From contig JAHBXS010000004.1 in assembly GCA_019636375.1 (NCBI GenBank), positions 248,001 to 312,000 on the forward strand: a DNA stretch of 64,000 nt. The letters are read 5' to 3'. This stretch comes from Pirellulaceae bacterium (GTDB taxonomy: Bacteria > Planctomycetota > Planctomycetia > Pirellulales > Pirellulaceae). The notes beneath the pieces were generated by a model. That model was not told the origin of the DNA and ran no database searches. It was given only the letters and a program-made list of their open reading frames with translations. This document shows, one piece after another, positions 17,148-26,100 of the stretch (positions within the stretch are counted from its first letter, which is position 1; the number at the start of each line of letters is the position of its first letter). The position numbers were made by a program, and so were the translations under genes.

Positions 17148-18140
17148 CTAGTCAAGGCTTGAAAAATCAACGACCATCCCATCCGCTCGGCAACTCAAGC
17201 GACGCAGAGTTTCGGGGTCAATAAAATTCGCCAATCCACGAGTGCTACCGTCGGCAAACGCAAAATGGCAAACAGCCGCATGCCAACTTCCCCATTGAAA
17301 GAAACTCGTCGGCGACGTGTCGTAACGATTACGGCTAATGGGAACTCCCGGCCCGCCAATTCGAGCAATCGATGGAAACTCATATCCAGAGTAAATTGGG
17401 GCATCGTAGGGCGGAAGTTTAATCCATTCAACAGGTTTGTGAGCTTCACCAATCAAGATGGTACTGGATGAACCGTCCATGATCTTTTCGATTGAAATTT
17501 TGTCGGACCAACCCAAGGGGCCGGTATCCAAATTGCCGATCGTCCGCGCGGTGAACATCACCCCTGTACCGCGACCTGGTTGATAAAAGTCGGTCGAGGC
17601 TCCAATCGCTCCTGGTGATAGGTCTCCGGCATTCGCGGCGTAATCACCAAGCGCACCGCCTTCAACAATTCGTACTCCGCCGGGGCATCCACAGGGCAAG
17701 GCAACGTCAATTTCTTGGGGTTCGCCGACTGCGGTTGATGCATCACGTCTTTCGGGGCACAAAAACAGAGGCACCGGTGTGCTCTTCGCCACTGCATTTT
17801 GCAAATCAAAATCGAGTTTTAAATCCCACTCGTTGTACAGATTGTCTTGCTCCACGTAAGGCATGATCCGCACAAACCATGAAGCATACCCAACCGGTTG
17901 CTCCAAGAACATTTCTGTTGATCCTTCCAGCGGTCCAAGTCTCGCAGGTGGAAAGGCTTGAAACGTCGAATGAAAGTTGCTGCAACCAAGAGCAATTTGC
18001 CGCAAGTTGTTCAGGCAGTAGGTTCGTCTCGCCGCAGCCCGCACCGACTGAACGGCAGGCAGTAACATTCCTACCAAGATACCAATAATCGCAATGACGA
18101 CCAAAAGTTCGATTAGCGTAAAACCAACTCGCCTTTTCAT
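17148..18140 (-). CDS. DUF1559 domain-containing protein
   Basis: A 330-residue protein with a prepilin-like N-terminus: a short basic head, then GFTLIELLVVIAIIGILVG and the helix LLPAVQSVRAAARRTYCLNNLRQI. The DUF1559 body follows, with NFHSTFQAFPPAR, GDYAANAGD, IEKIMDGSSSTILIGE and the C-terminal CHFAFADGSTRGLANFIDPETLRRL. Such proteins are processed by prepilin peptidase in principle and are hugely expanded in planctomycetes; their function is unknown. It heads a unit with the lipoprotein. Confidence 0.95.
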   Translation of the reverse strand: MKRRVGFTLIELLVVIAIIGILVGMLLPAVQSVRAAARRTYCLNNLRQIALGCSNFHSTFQAFPPARLGPLEGSTEMFLEQPVGYASWFVRIMPYVEQDNLYNEWDLKLDFDLQNAVAKSTPVPLFLCPERRDASTAVGEPQEIDVALPCGCPGGVRIVEGGALGDYAANAGDLSPGAIGASTDFYQPGRGTGVMFTARTIGNLDTGPLGWSDKISIEKIMDGSSSTILIGEAHKPVEWIKLPPYDAPIYSGYEFPSIARIGGPGVPISRNRYDTSPTSFFQWGSWHAAVCHFAFADGSTRGLANFIDPETLRRLSCRADGMVVDFSSLD

Positions 18141-18354
18141 GGTTAATCCTTCTCTAGTTCAATTGCAATTTTCAAGTGACTTTTGCGAAGCGGCGTTTTA
18201 GCAGACATTTACCAATGCCCATCTCAAACTCCGCTGGTATAACCGGGAATTCGCTTGCTTTCGGAATAATTCGCTCGCCTTGACTCGTCAAAATTGGAGT
18301 CCCCTATTTTAGCAGCTAATTAATGAAAATGGCAATCTTTTTTTGCCGCAAGTC

Positions 18355-19878
18355 TTATTCCCAAGCGTTCCTCAGTCGTCGGAGATCGGTCTGCAACCGA
18401 AGTGCGTATTGTCGAGCCATTTCCGAGTTCTCATCTTCAACCGCATGTTCCAGCCGTTCCAAATTCTCCATGAATACTTGGGTTTTGGCGAGTTGGAAGT
18501 CGCTGCGAATTCGGCCCCTCAGAAAGCTGCTGACCGCCAATTTATTGGTCCAATCCTCGGCCTCCGGAACCAAAATTGCTGCCTCTTGCCAGTTTTGGGA
18601 CAATACCGCAGAACCCAAACGGATGTTTACGGACTGGAGTTCTTTGAAGATTTCATCTTGCGGCGGGTAGTAAACGTAACATCCCAGTACACTCGCCGCG
18701 ACCAGACCCACTAAAGTCACACCTACTAAGAAATTTTGAGAAAGGTAAGTGTCGTATTTCCAGTTTTCTCGATTAGATTTCATGAACCAAGCGAGCAACC
18801 GCTCTTCTGTTCCCAACCAACTCAAAAGTTGCCCCGTCACGAGAAATAGCCCTAAGAAAATCGCACCGCTCAATACATGAATCTCGCTGTATGGACGCTT
18901 GAGTTGCGATACGACCAACTCGCCCGTCAGCTCATATCCCTCTGGAACCGGGAAACAAAATTGATCAAACGCATGAGTATGCCCAACAGGTTTTACCCCA
19001 ACAGGATAAAGCGGTCGGTCAACAGCATAGGCCAACACCAACACAACCGAAAACAACAGTAACGCAAACCGACCACCGGTTCCCCATCCATAGGTCCGCG
19101 CGATCCACCACAGTGTCCCTAAATTCAAACCTGCACCGACGATCAACAGTGTGAACGCCGCTCCCACCGAATTCCCGTGTTCAAACATCCCCGCGATTTG
19201 AACCATTGCAGCGATCGGCGACAGGAACATTGGAACCGCCGCTGCCAACATGACCACGGGTGCAAAAGTCAGTTCAGGCTCAACCGAATCCTGTAAGGCA
19301 CCGTTTGGCAATACAAAACTCAATCCAACCGCCCCACCAATCCCCAGGAGAATGCAAACCAAATTAAATCCCGTCAACTGACGAAACGCAGAATCAAGCA
19401 CGCTCAACATCCGCTTGAAACCTGGAGGTATCGTGGGCTGAGTCTCAATTTGACTTCTTCCAGGAAACAAACGATCAAAGAGAACACCGACTACCGAAAC
19501 GATCACCAACGAGCACAACGTGAACACGATGACCACCCACGGGCTGGCCAAGGTCAAACCGTACATCACCGAAACGGGATTAAAAAGCGGCGCCGTCAAT
19601 CCAAACGCCAATAAAGTTCCGGTCGAGATTCCGGCCCGCTTCATCTCACGCATGATCGGGATCGTGCCCAATGAACAAACGGGGAGTAACATCCCCAGCA
19701 ACCATGCCTTGAAAAACGACCACCACGAATTTCCGGCAAACATTCCATGCATCCGCTCGCGACCAATCAGCCGATGCATCACGGCGGCGATCAAACATCC
19801 GATCACAATCGTGAGCGCGGAAGCGGCAATAACCTCCCCCGCTCGCAAAATCAGGACCCAAAAATAGGTAGCCATCAT
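18355..19878 (-). CDS. Permease of the UPF0718/ArsP_1 (YraQ-like) family
   Basis: A 507-residue membrane protein. Residues about 1-390 hold two repeats of membrane helices with the family motif MLLPVCSLGTIPIMREMKRAG and TAPLFNPVSVMYGL; most family members read PVCSCG, here PVCSLG, so the second cysteine is lost. The last ~85 residues are a charged, helical, probably coiled soluble tail, not typical of the family. Family members export organoarsenicals or carry unknown substrates. The start overlaps the stop of the upstream lipoprotein gene as ATGA, and it is the last gene of the DUF58/MoxR unit. Confidence 0.85.
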   Translation of the reverse strand: MMATYFWVLILRAGEVIAASALTIVIGCLIAAVMHRLIGRERMHGMFAGNSWWSFFKAWLLGMLLPVCSLGTIPIMREMKRAGISTGTLLAFGLTAPLFNPVSVMYGLTLASPWVVIVFTLCSLVIVSVVGVLFDRLFPGRSQIETQPTIPPGFKRMLSVLDSAFRQLTGFNLVCILLGIGGAVGLSFVLPNGALQDSVEPELTFAPVVMLAAAVPMFLSPIAAMVQIAGMFEHGNSVGAAFTLLIVGAGLNLGTLWWIARTYGWGTGGRFALLLFSVVLVLAYAVDRPLYPVGVKPVGHTHAFDQFCFPVPEGYELTGELVVSQLKRPYSEIHVLSGAIFLGLFLVTGQLLSWLGTEERLLAWFMKSNRENWKYDTYLSQNFLVGVTLVGLVAASVLGCYVYYPPQDEIFKELQSVNIRLGSAVLSQNWQEAAILVPEAEDWTNKLAVSSFLRGRIRSDFQLAKTQVFMENLERLEHAVEDENSEMARQYALRLQTDLRRLRNAWE

Positions 19879-20516
19879 CCGTCTTTCTCTTGGTCGGCAG
19901 CGGTTTGATCATTAGGAAGATCGAGTTCTTGTGGACGATAGCGCTCCTCAAGACGATGAAATTCTGCCACCACTGGCTCAAGGAGTTTTAGCGATTCGCG
20001 AAGCTGCGGAGCCCGCTCGCGAATCATTTCTGAGTGGCGTTCGGCCGCGACCGTTTCAGTCGATTCCAATTTTTGCAACAGGTCCTGGCTGACGCGCCTA
20101 CAGGTGAGCCAATCTCCCTCTCCCAGATCACTGGCGGCTGCCAAATGAGGCAACCATTCCACAAGGTCAAGCAATTCCGTAACCGCACTTTCCGGTGTGG
20201 CTGATCCTGGCTTCTCATCAAGCGCAAAGGCCGAAACCACTTCACCTGCCGAAATGCTATCGACCAGCCCCTGAATTCGCGAAACCGCATCTGAAAAATC
20301 TTGCGGATAATGAGCGGGCGCAGCGTGCGAGTCGCTTCGCGAATAGCCCTCCGCATCCCCCCCGTTGCCGAAACACCCCGCAAACAACAGCAACACCCCA
20401 AAAGGGGTCAGGACTCTTTTTAGGCCGCGCCTTTTCACGGAGTGAAAAGCTACGTGGCCGTTCACTCCGTGAACGGTTCCCTTTTTATGAAAGACATTTT
20501 GACTCGTCGAGTTCAT
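19875..20516 (-). CDS. Predicted lipoprotein, unknown function
   Basis: Up to 213 residues. The longest frame starts at ATG 20516, but its first ~30 codons are repeat copy B read through. A GTG at 20438 opens directly on a lipoprotein signal (VKRRGLKRVLTPFGVLLLFAGC) and is a credible true start, although it has no clear ribosome-binding site. After the lipobox cysteine comes a short linker and an all-helical, acidic domain (DFSDAVSRIQGLVDSI, LLDLVEWLPHLAAAS, LLEPVVAEFHRLEERY). I recognise no family. It is coupled by ATGA to the permease downstream, so the pair probably act together. Confidence 0.75.
   Translation of the reverse strand: MNSTSQNVFHKKGTVHGVNGHVAFHSVKRRGLKRVLTPFGVLLLFAGCFGNGGDAEGYSRSDSHAAPAHYPQDFSDAVSRIQGLVDSISAGEVVSAFALDEKPGSATPESAVTELLDLVEWLPHLAAASDLGEGDWLTCRRVSQDLLQKLESTETVAAERHSEMIRERAPQLRESLKLLEPVVAEFHRLEERYRPQELDLPNDQTAADQEKDG
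20424..20475 (-). repeat. Interspersed hairpin repeat, copy B (best preserved)
   Basis: TTCACGGAGTGAA (20434-20446) and TTCACTCCGTGAA (20461-20473) are exact reverse complements around a 14-nt spacer, and each 13-nt arm is itself a small palindrome (TTCAC/GTGAA). The inverted sequence matches copy A almost base for base. It lies over the 5' end of the lipoprotein frame, inside the DUF58-MoxR operon. Confidence 0.85.
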
Positions 20517-20538
20517 AGTAAAACTTTAAATTTCAAGC

Positions 20539-21495
20539 CTATTTTGGAACCGGTACGGCATCGAAAGCCTGATTGATAATCGATTGCGGGTCGTCGAATT
20601 CTCCCGACAGCCGCACCGAAATCGTTGGTCCCGCCACCGCACGAACGTCATCAGGAATCACAAAATCGCGGCCCTGCAACACGGCCCATGCCTGCGCAAT
20701 TCTTTGCCAAACCAACAGGGCTCGCGGACTGATCCCCAAGCGAACATCAGGATTGTTGCGAATGTGACTCGCCAAATCCACAAGATACGCCCGGATTGGA
20801 GTGACTAGGCTGACACGACTTACTTGCTCTTGAATTGCAAACAACTCGCCTGGCTGCAGGCAAGGTAGAATCTCGACAGAACTTCCGAGTTTCGTTGCGT
20901 GGCTTTCGAGCAATTCAATTTCCGTTTCGCGACTCGGCAAGCCAATCCGTAATTTCATCGCAAATCGATCAAGTTGTGCTTCTGGGAGAGGATAAGTTCC
21001 AAAACTTTCAATCGGATTTTGTGTGGCAATCACAAAAAACTCTGGTGATAAGAGTCTTGTTTTGGCGTCGATCGTGACTTGCCGTTCGGCCATAGCTTCA
21101 AAAAGTGCACTCTGTGTTCTGGGCGTTGTCCGATTAACTTCGTCGGCCAACAACACATCTGCGAAGACTGGCCCAGCCACAAAGTCGAACTCATGAGTTT
21201 TTTGGTTGTAAATGTTGTAACCTGTGATGTCAGTCGGCAAGAGGTCGGGAGTGCACTGGATTCGACCAAATTTCCCGCCAACGGCGGTCGCAATCGCTTT
21301 GGCCAGTGTTGTTTTTCCAAGCCCAGGAAGGTCATCGAACAAGATATGTCCCCGGGCCAAAAGACACGCCAGAACCAAATCGATCACATCTTCCTTGCCA
21401 AGCAATACTCGGTTCAAAAGCCCGCACATCTCGCGCGCCTTTTCCGTGATCTCGGCAAACGTGAACTCGCGAGTTGATTGTAAAATTGAATTCAT
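20539..21495 (-). CDS. MoxR-family AAA+ ATPase
   Basis: A 318-residue protein. Walker A is LPGLGKTT (about residues 56-63), Walker B is DVLLADEVN (113-121) and sensor-type sequences follow (FFVIATQNPIESFGTYPLPEAQLDRF). The C-terminal lid domain contains LGISPRALLVWQRIAQAWA and the DDVRAVAGP motif typical of MoxR. MoxR ATPases act as chaperone-like factors for metalloproteins or envelope complexes together with VWA or DUF58 partners. AGGAAC lies eight bases before the ATG. It is third in the operon after DUF58 and the transglutaminase-like gene. Confidence 0.95.
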   Translation of the reverse strand: MNSILQSTREFTFAEITEKAREMCGLLNRVLLGKEDVIDLVLACLLARGHILFDDLPGLGKTTLAKAIATAVGGKFGRIQCTPDLLPTDITGYNIYNQKTHEFDFVAGPVFADVLLADEVNRTTPRTQSALFEAMAERQVTIDAKTRLLSPEFFVIATQNPIESFGTYPLPEAQLDRFAMKLRIGLPSRETEIELLESHATKLGSSVEILPCLQPGELFAIQEQVSRVSLVTPIRAYLVDLASHIRNNPDVRLGISPRALLVWQRIAQAWAVLQGRDFVIPDDVRAVAGPTISVRLSGEFDDPQSIINQAFDAVPVPK

Positions 21496-21508
21496 CGGAC
21501 AAGGGTTC

Positions 21509-23863
21509 CTAAAAAGAAGTCATCGCGGGCTGCAAACGGATTTTACCATTCTGTTGGCCTTTCGTCTTCCGCCGTTGCTGAGCGAAAATGGAAGCCGACT
21601 TAAACTCAGACAATACAACTTGTGCCATTGCTAACTTCGAAGAACAAGAATCGGCGGAAATTTGGTAGCCCGGCTGATAGTGTAAACGATCCAGTTCATC
21701 GACATAGGGGCGCCATGAATCGCCGTTGACTGCCAGGGATACCAGCCATCCTCGCAACGATAATGTGGCCGGACAGGCGAGCCCAGCCAGCCGCAACCTT
21801 GTGCTAACGATGCGTTCACTCACGAGCATTGCTCGACGAGGTGAGCAAAGCCGCTTCGCAAATTCCCATACGATCCAAGAGATAAAGTCATAAACTCGCC
21901 TTCGCTGCCAAACGAATCCAACCAAAGCAACGGCCACAACTGCGAGCAACGCCCAATTCGCGATTGCCCAGCGCCGCGCGAAATCTAGCCACAACATAAA
22001 CGCTTGATACCAATTTAATTCTCGACGAGGCAACGAAAAGCCCGGTGTCGGTTCAAGCGGAATCCAGTTAACGCCATCAACACAGACCTCGAGCCAAGTA
22101 TGAACGCCGTCCGGTCCGATGATCGTCAACTTAGACTCGCGATCGTAGTTTTTGGGCTCAGCAATGAGTCCTTGGACCAACCGCGTCTGGTAGCCCAACT
22201 CTCGCAAAGAAATCGCGGCTGCCGTTGCGAACATGTAGTCAGGTCCACGCTTCGCCGTTAGCAAAAAGCTCACAATGTCTAGGCAATCTTCTGGGGCTGT
22301 CAATTCAGGATCATAAACGAATTGACTTCTGAAAAAATTCTCTATCGCTTCTAGCTGAAGCATTGACCGGGGCAGGCTTCGAATATCCTCAGGAATCCAA
22401 TCGGTGCCAAAATACACCTCCACCGAATCAGATCGATTCGAAGAGGGCCAATTAACGTGCTGGTGGAGTCCATACCGATCAACGCCGTTAAATACGATGC
22501 CGATCTTCGTTGTCGCAGGAATTCGTTCGCGTCCGGTCATTTCCAAAACATCGTCATGGGTCCAGGCATAAAAGTCACCTTGATCGATTTTGGGAATCCG
22601 CCACGCGGTGAGCATGCTGGGAGTTGGAATTCGATTGGATTTCAAATTGACGAATTGTAGTTCATGAGCGTGGTAAGACTTGAAAAGTTCGTTGGACGCC
22701 GGGCGAGTCAGGTGGAACCAGGGTTCACCGTTTAATTCACGCATCGAGAATTCGAAAAGTGGTCCATTGTCACAGACTTGCCACTCGACACCGTCAAACT
22801 TGTCGAAAGTCTGCAACCTCAAATGCATCGGCTCCGCACCGCTCACAAAGAGCAATGCATCCGATTTCCGCCGTTTGTGTTCTCTCCCTTGTTCGGCAAA
22901 ATGACGGATCACGGAAAATTGGCGACTGGCAACGAGTTCTTGCATTTTTTCATGCAAATGAACATCTTTGTTTGCCCCATCAACGGCTATTTTTCGATCG
23001 CGCTGCTTGGATGGTTTACCGTAGGCCTTGCTGACCATGTCATACATGCTGGGTTGTTGTGACGACAGGTAAACGTCCGTATCTACTGGCGCGATGGTGG
23101 TCGCATTGTTAATCGCACCGGTGAGAATTTCACCAGAGCCCGAGCCATCGCGAGCGAATCGATCTCCCCAACGATCCCCGCCCGACGTCGGCATGAATCC
23201 GCTGAGCGTGACCAACGCGCCGCGTGGTGCGAGACCTGTTGCGATCAAGATCACCAGTCCGATGAGGACAACCACGCTGACGAGCGTCGAGCGTTTTAGC
23301 GGGATTACTCGTCGCTCCGACATCGGCATCGCACCCTGGGCGCGACTCCAATACTGCTCCATCAACCACCATAGGATCGCAACGCCGAAGATGCTCAAGA
23401 TGACCGTCATCGCGGGGCTGACAAAGACAAAACCTAAAAACAATAACAAAAACCCACTAAAAACAACTGCGAATTGACCCAATCGGCGTCGCTGTGAAAG
23501 GACGGCACAGCACAACGCCGCGTTTTGAAGCATACATAAAAGAGTCACTTCCCAAGGGTCTCCGATTCCAAACCACCGAGTCAAATAAGCAGTTAGAAGA
23601 GGCCACAGGACGATCACGCCGATCATCAATTGCAGGTGCCAAGAGACTTTACCGGTCGTCCTGCCGCTACGCAGATTCAACAAGACTAAAAGACTAAGTA
23701 GTCCGAGCAAAATCAACAGATCCAGCCAAATTACGTACGGTCGCGTTTGGCACGTCGAACGGAAACTCAAAATTCCCAACATGCCGAGGAACGCGAAGAA
23801 GATTGGCCAGAGCCAATCGGCCGAGGCGAGTACGCGTTTTTTGCGAATCGCGGTTGCGATCAT
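21509..23863 (-). CDS. TgpA-like membrane protein with degenerate transglutaminase core
   Basis: A 784-residue protein. Residues about 15-215 contain six or more membrane helices, followed by a periplasmic part with a transglutaminase-like core at about 505-610, a further helix near 625-650 and a cytoplasmic tail. The core keeps His588 (HTWLEV) but where the family has a catalytic Cys after RG (RGYCEHFA) this protein has KRGPDYMFA, with Asp542 in the Cys position; the third residue is Glu in PLEPTPG rather than Asp. Protease or transglutaminase activity is therefore doubtful. The start overlaps the DUF58 stop by four bases (ATGA). Confidence 0.88.
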   Translation of the reverse strand: MIATAIRKKRVLASADWLWPIFFAFLGMLGILSFRSTCQTRPYVIWLDLLILLGLLSLLVLLNLRSGRTTGKVSWHLQLMIGVIVLWPLLTAYLTRWFGIGDPWEVTLLCMLQNAALCCAVLSQRRRLGQFAVVFSGFLLLFLGFVFVSPAMTVILSIFGVAILWWLMEQYWSRAQGAMPMSERRVIPLKRSTLVSVVVLIGLVILIATGLAPRGALVTLSGFMPTSGGDRWGDRFARDGSGSGEILTGAINNATTIAPVDTDVYLSSQQPSMYDMVSKAYGKPSKQRDRKIAVDGANKDVHLHEKMQELVASRQFSVIRHFAEQGREHKRRKSDALLFVSGAEPMHLRLQTFDKFDGVEWQVCDNGPLFEFSMRELNGEPWFHLTRPASNELFKSYHAHELQFVNLKSNRIPTPSMLTAWRIPKIDQGDFYAWTHDDVLEMTGRERIPATTKIGIVFNGVDRYGLHQHVNWPSSNRSDSVEVYFGTDWIPEDIRSLPRSMLQLEAIENFFRSQFVYDPELTAPEDCLDIVSFLLTAKRGPDYMFATAAAISLRELGYQTRLVQGLIAEPKNYDRESKLTIIGPDGVHTWLEVCVDGVNWIPLEPTPGFSLPRRELNWYQAFMLWLDFARRWAIANWALLAVVAVALVGFVWQRRRVYDFISWIVWEFAKRLCSPRRAMLVSERIVSTRLRLAGLACPATLSLRGWLVSLAVNGDSWRPYVDELDRLHYQPGYQISADSCSSKLAMAQVVLSEFKSASIFAQQRRKTKGQQNGKIRLQPAMTSF

Positions 23864-25182
23864 TGCGCTGCCTCGAACTGCATGGAAGGGATCGAAAATG
23901 AATTTGAGGCAAGATCAATCGGGCGATGATTCAAAGTTGCCGAGTGTGGGCCGCCGTCGATGTTGTGCAACTCCGCAGAAGAAGCCTCTTGCAATATGAT
24001 CCAATGCCGATTGGCGGTCGACTCCAAGTTGGCCGCACCAAGTGACTTCTGTTTTCGCAAACGAGTTGTCACGATGTACTCAATTTGAGACCCAGCACTC
24101 GATGTTTTTCGCAAATCGGCCAATCGAAGTCGGGGGTCTGCAACCTGCTCCGGTCGAAACTTTGCCATTGCGTCGAGAATCGGCTTGATCCCTGCGAGAT
24201 GGTCCGGGACGGAAATGACATCGCTACCTAAAGTGCAACTAACATGAAAATGATGAGCATGAAACTCTCGACAGATGCTCGCAGCGACCCTCATGCCCCA
24301 TTCGAAGGAGCCGTTTGGGCCGGAGCCAAAATGAATTTCGGGGTCAATGTCGAGGACTACTCGCACTTCTCGACGACTCTTGTTCTGCCGCTCGCGAACC
24401 ATGAGGGTGCCACGGCGAGCCGTTTGAGCCCAATGGACTTGCCGCAGAGTGTCTCCAATTCTGAAATTTCGGATGTCAACGACCTCCCCTTCCTGACCGG
24501 CCTTGAGTGTTTCGCAGCCTTCGATGGAAATCGAATCGCCAACAATTTCAGGGAATGAGCGAAGAGGAAAAGTCTTGGGCCAGACAAAAACCGATTCTTC
24601 CATCTCGACGGCGTGTTCACACCGCCAAATTCCAAAGGGAAAACCGTTGGAAACGACACAGGGCTGCGATGGGTAGACGCCGCGCTGAGGTGCCGTCATG
24701 GCCCAATCGAATTCGGTCTCGGTCCAAGGACCAATACGTGAAAGGGCCAGCCAAGGCCCCGTTTCGTTTCCATCTGGCAACGGGAAACCGCGTTCCATCG
24801 CTAGGCCCCAAACAGGAATCGGCCATCGATTCTCGACGGAGATCACCGCGACTAAGGTATCACCTTCAACAACTCGGCGTCGGCGAAAACCGAGTTTCAC
24901 ACGAATCCCTCGCAATGAAAGCCAGGGCCAAATGACCCCTAAAAAAATGACAGCACCGATTGCCCCAGCCAAAATAAAACCCTGTGGGCCCACGAACATA
25001 CCAGCCAAAATCGATGCCGACAAACCAATAACGAACCACCCAATCGGCTGTTTCAGCCAATAGACGTAACGGTTTGCATTCGGGCAAAAATCAGTGTTGC
25101 CGATTTCAAGAAGGCGCATCAGCAACGATTTTTTCTGACCTAAATTCTGCCGCGAAGATTCTGGCTGGATTGATTTCAACAT
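23860..25182 (-). CDS. DUF58 domain-containing protein
   Basis: A 440-residue protein. Two membrane helices lie at about residues 48-85, then a beta region with RVKLGFRRRRVVEGDTLV and the DUF58 signature (GQEGEVVDIRNFRIGDTLRQVHWAQTARRGTLMVRE) at about 230-270, and a degenerate VWA-like fold after that (VRVVLDIDPEIHFG). DUF58 proteins pair with MoxR ATPases. This gene is first in its unit; no clear promoter is seen in the 250-base gap upstream. Confidence 0.92.
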   Translation of the reverse strand: MLKSIQPESSRQNLGQKKSLLMRLLEIGNTDFCPNANRYVYWLKQPIGWFVIGLSASILAGMFVGPQGFILAGAIGAVIFLGVIWPWLSLRGIRVKLGFRRRRVVEGDTLVAVISVENRWPIPVWGLAMERGFPLPDGNETGPWLALSRIGPWTETEFDWAMTAPQRGVYPSQPCVVSNGFPFGIWRCEHAVEMEESVFVWPKTFPLRSFPEIVGDSISIEGCETLKAGQEGEVVDIRNFRIGDTLRQVHWAQTARRGTLMVRERQNKSRREVRVVLDIDPEIHFGSGPNGSFEWGMRVAASICREFHAHHFHVSCTLGSDVISVPDHLAGIKPILDAMAKFRPEQVADPRLRLADLRKTSSAGSQIEYIVTTRLRKQKSLGAANLESTANRHWIILQEASSAELHNIDGGPHSATLNHRPIDLASNSFSIPSMQFEAAQ

Positions 25183-25433
25183 GTTAATGGTGGCGTGGGT
25201 TCTAAATTCAATGGTCTTCTACTGAAATTTACGGGTGATTACGAAATAGGTTTGGCAGAAGGATTGTTCGCGAGACGATTGTGTTGCCGCTGTTGCTCAA
25301 ATGCTTGATTTACTACCGTCTGCAGGTTGAAGCGCGGAACGTGAGTCCCAATGAAAGGCGACCGGAATCATCGCCCACGTGAAGCACCAAACGACAAGAA
25401 CTGTCAATGATTGAGAAAGACCGCCGCTTGGTT

Positions 25434-25880
25434 TTATGCGCGATAGAAGAGTTGTGGTGGACCGCGAGGAGCCTGTTTCCGGTAGATCGGATTCAAAAAA
25501 GGAACATGCGATTCGTCGGCCACCAATTCGACGCGAGCATCGAGCAATTCACAAATCGTGACGCTCACAGCCAGAATCCGCTGTTGCTTAAACAGTTGCA
25601 CCATGCGGCAATCGGAGGAAAAGCAATGCAGCGTGGGTCGGGGCGCAGACAGACACCCTTCTGGAGCGGTGTCAGATTTTGGCGTTTGTTGACAACAGCA
25701 ACCGCCGCAATCGGTTTCGGCAATGGCTTGGAACCGATGGTACAGGCGATGCAAAGGTTCGCTTCCAACCGCGAGACCGACTTGGACAACAACCATCAAT
25801 AACGCGACCCGGCGGGTCAGAGGGCTTATGGCCCACCCGAGGTCCTGGCGTCTCGAATGTGTCGCACTGGGGCTAGTCAT
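25434..25880 (-). CDS. Cysteine-rich exported small protein, APRGPP ending (copy 1)
   Basis: A 148-residue protein. A hydrophobic segment at about residues 23-38 (RRVALLMVVVQVGLAVGS) fits a signal sequence or anchor. The part after it has a Cys cluster (CGGCCC), further cysteines (SDCRMVQL), a helical stretch and the ending KQAPRGPP. The same ending, spacing and Cys-x-x-Cys style occur in the divergent gene at 26101, so the two look like paralogs. The layout recalls DUF2946-type and similar small exported proteins that end in RxPP. I cannot assign a family. The N-terminal ~28 residues may be leader DNA, since GACCCG/CGGGTC forms a palindrome there. Confidence 0.62.
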   Translation of the reverse strand: MTSPSATHSRRQDLGWAISPLTRRVALLMVVVQVGLAVGSEPLHRLYHRFQAIAETDCGGCCCQQTPKSDTAPEGCLSAPRPTLHCFSSDCRMVQLFKQQRILAVSVTICELLDARVELVADESHVPFLNPIYRKQAPRGPPQLFYRA

Positions 25881-26026
25881 TAAACGAAATACTAATGCAG
25901 ATGCAAATGAGCTTCAACTAATCGCCCCCTCACGACTTCGCGTAAAAACTGGGCGAACAGCTGTTTCTATCGTCGAATGTAGGAGACAGGCCGTCAAGGG
26001 TTAAAATTTCATTTTGCGAAAACTAT

Positions 26027-26055
26027 TTGACTTGAGAGGCCGCTCACCCTATATT
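26027..26055 (+). promoter_or_regulatory. Sigma70-type promoter for the cysteine-rich gene at 26101
   Basis: TTGACT (26027-26032), a spacer of exactly 17 bases and TATATT (26050-26055) match the sigma70 consensus at ten of twelve positions. The predicted start of transcription is near 26062, about 40 bases before the ATG. A small palindrome TGATATCA (26070-26077) lies just downstream and could be part of an operator. This is the clearest promoter in the window. Confidence 0.7.
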
Positions 26056-26100
26056 CGTTAAGTACGGAACTGATATCACTTTTGTTTTTGCGTCGTTCTC

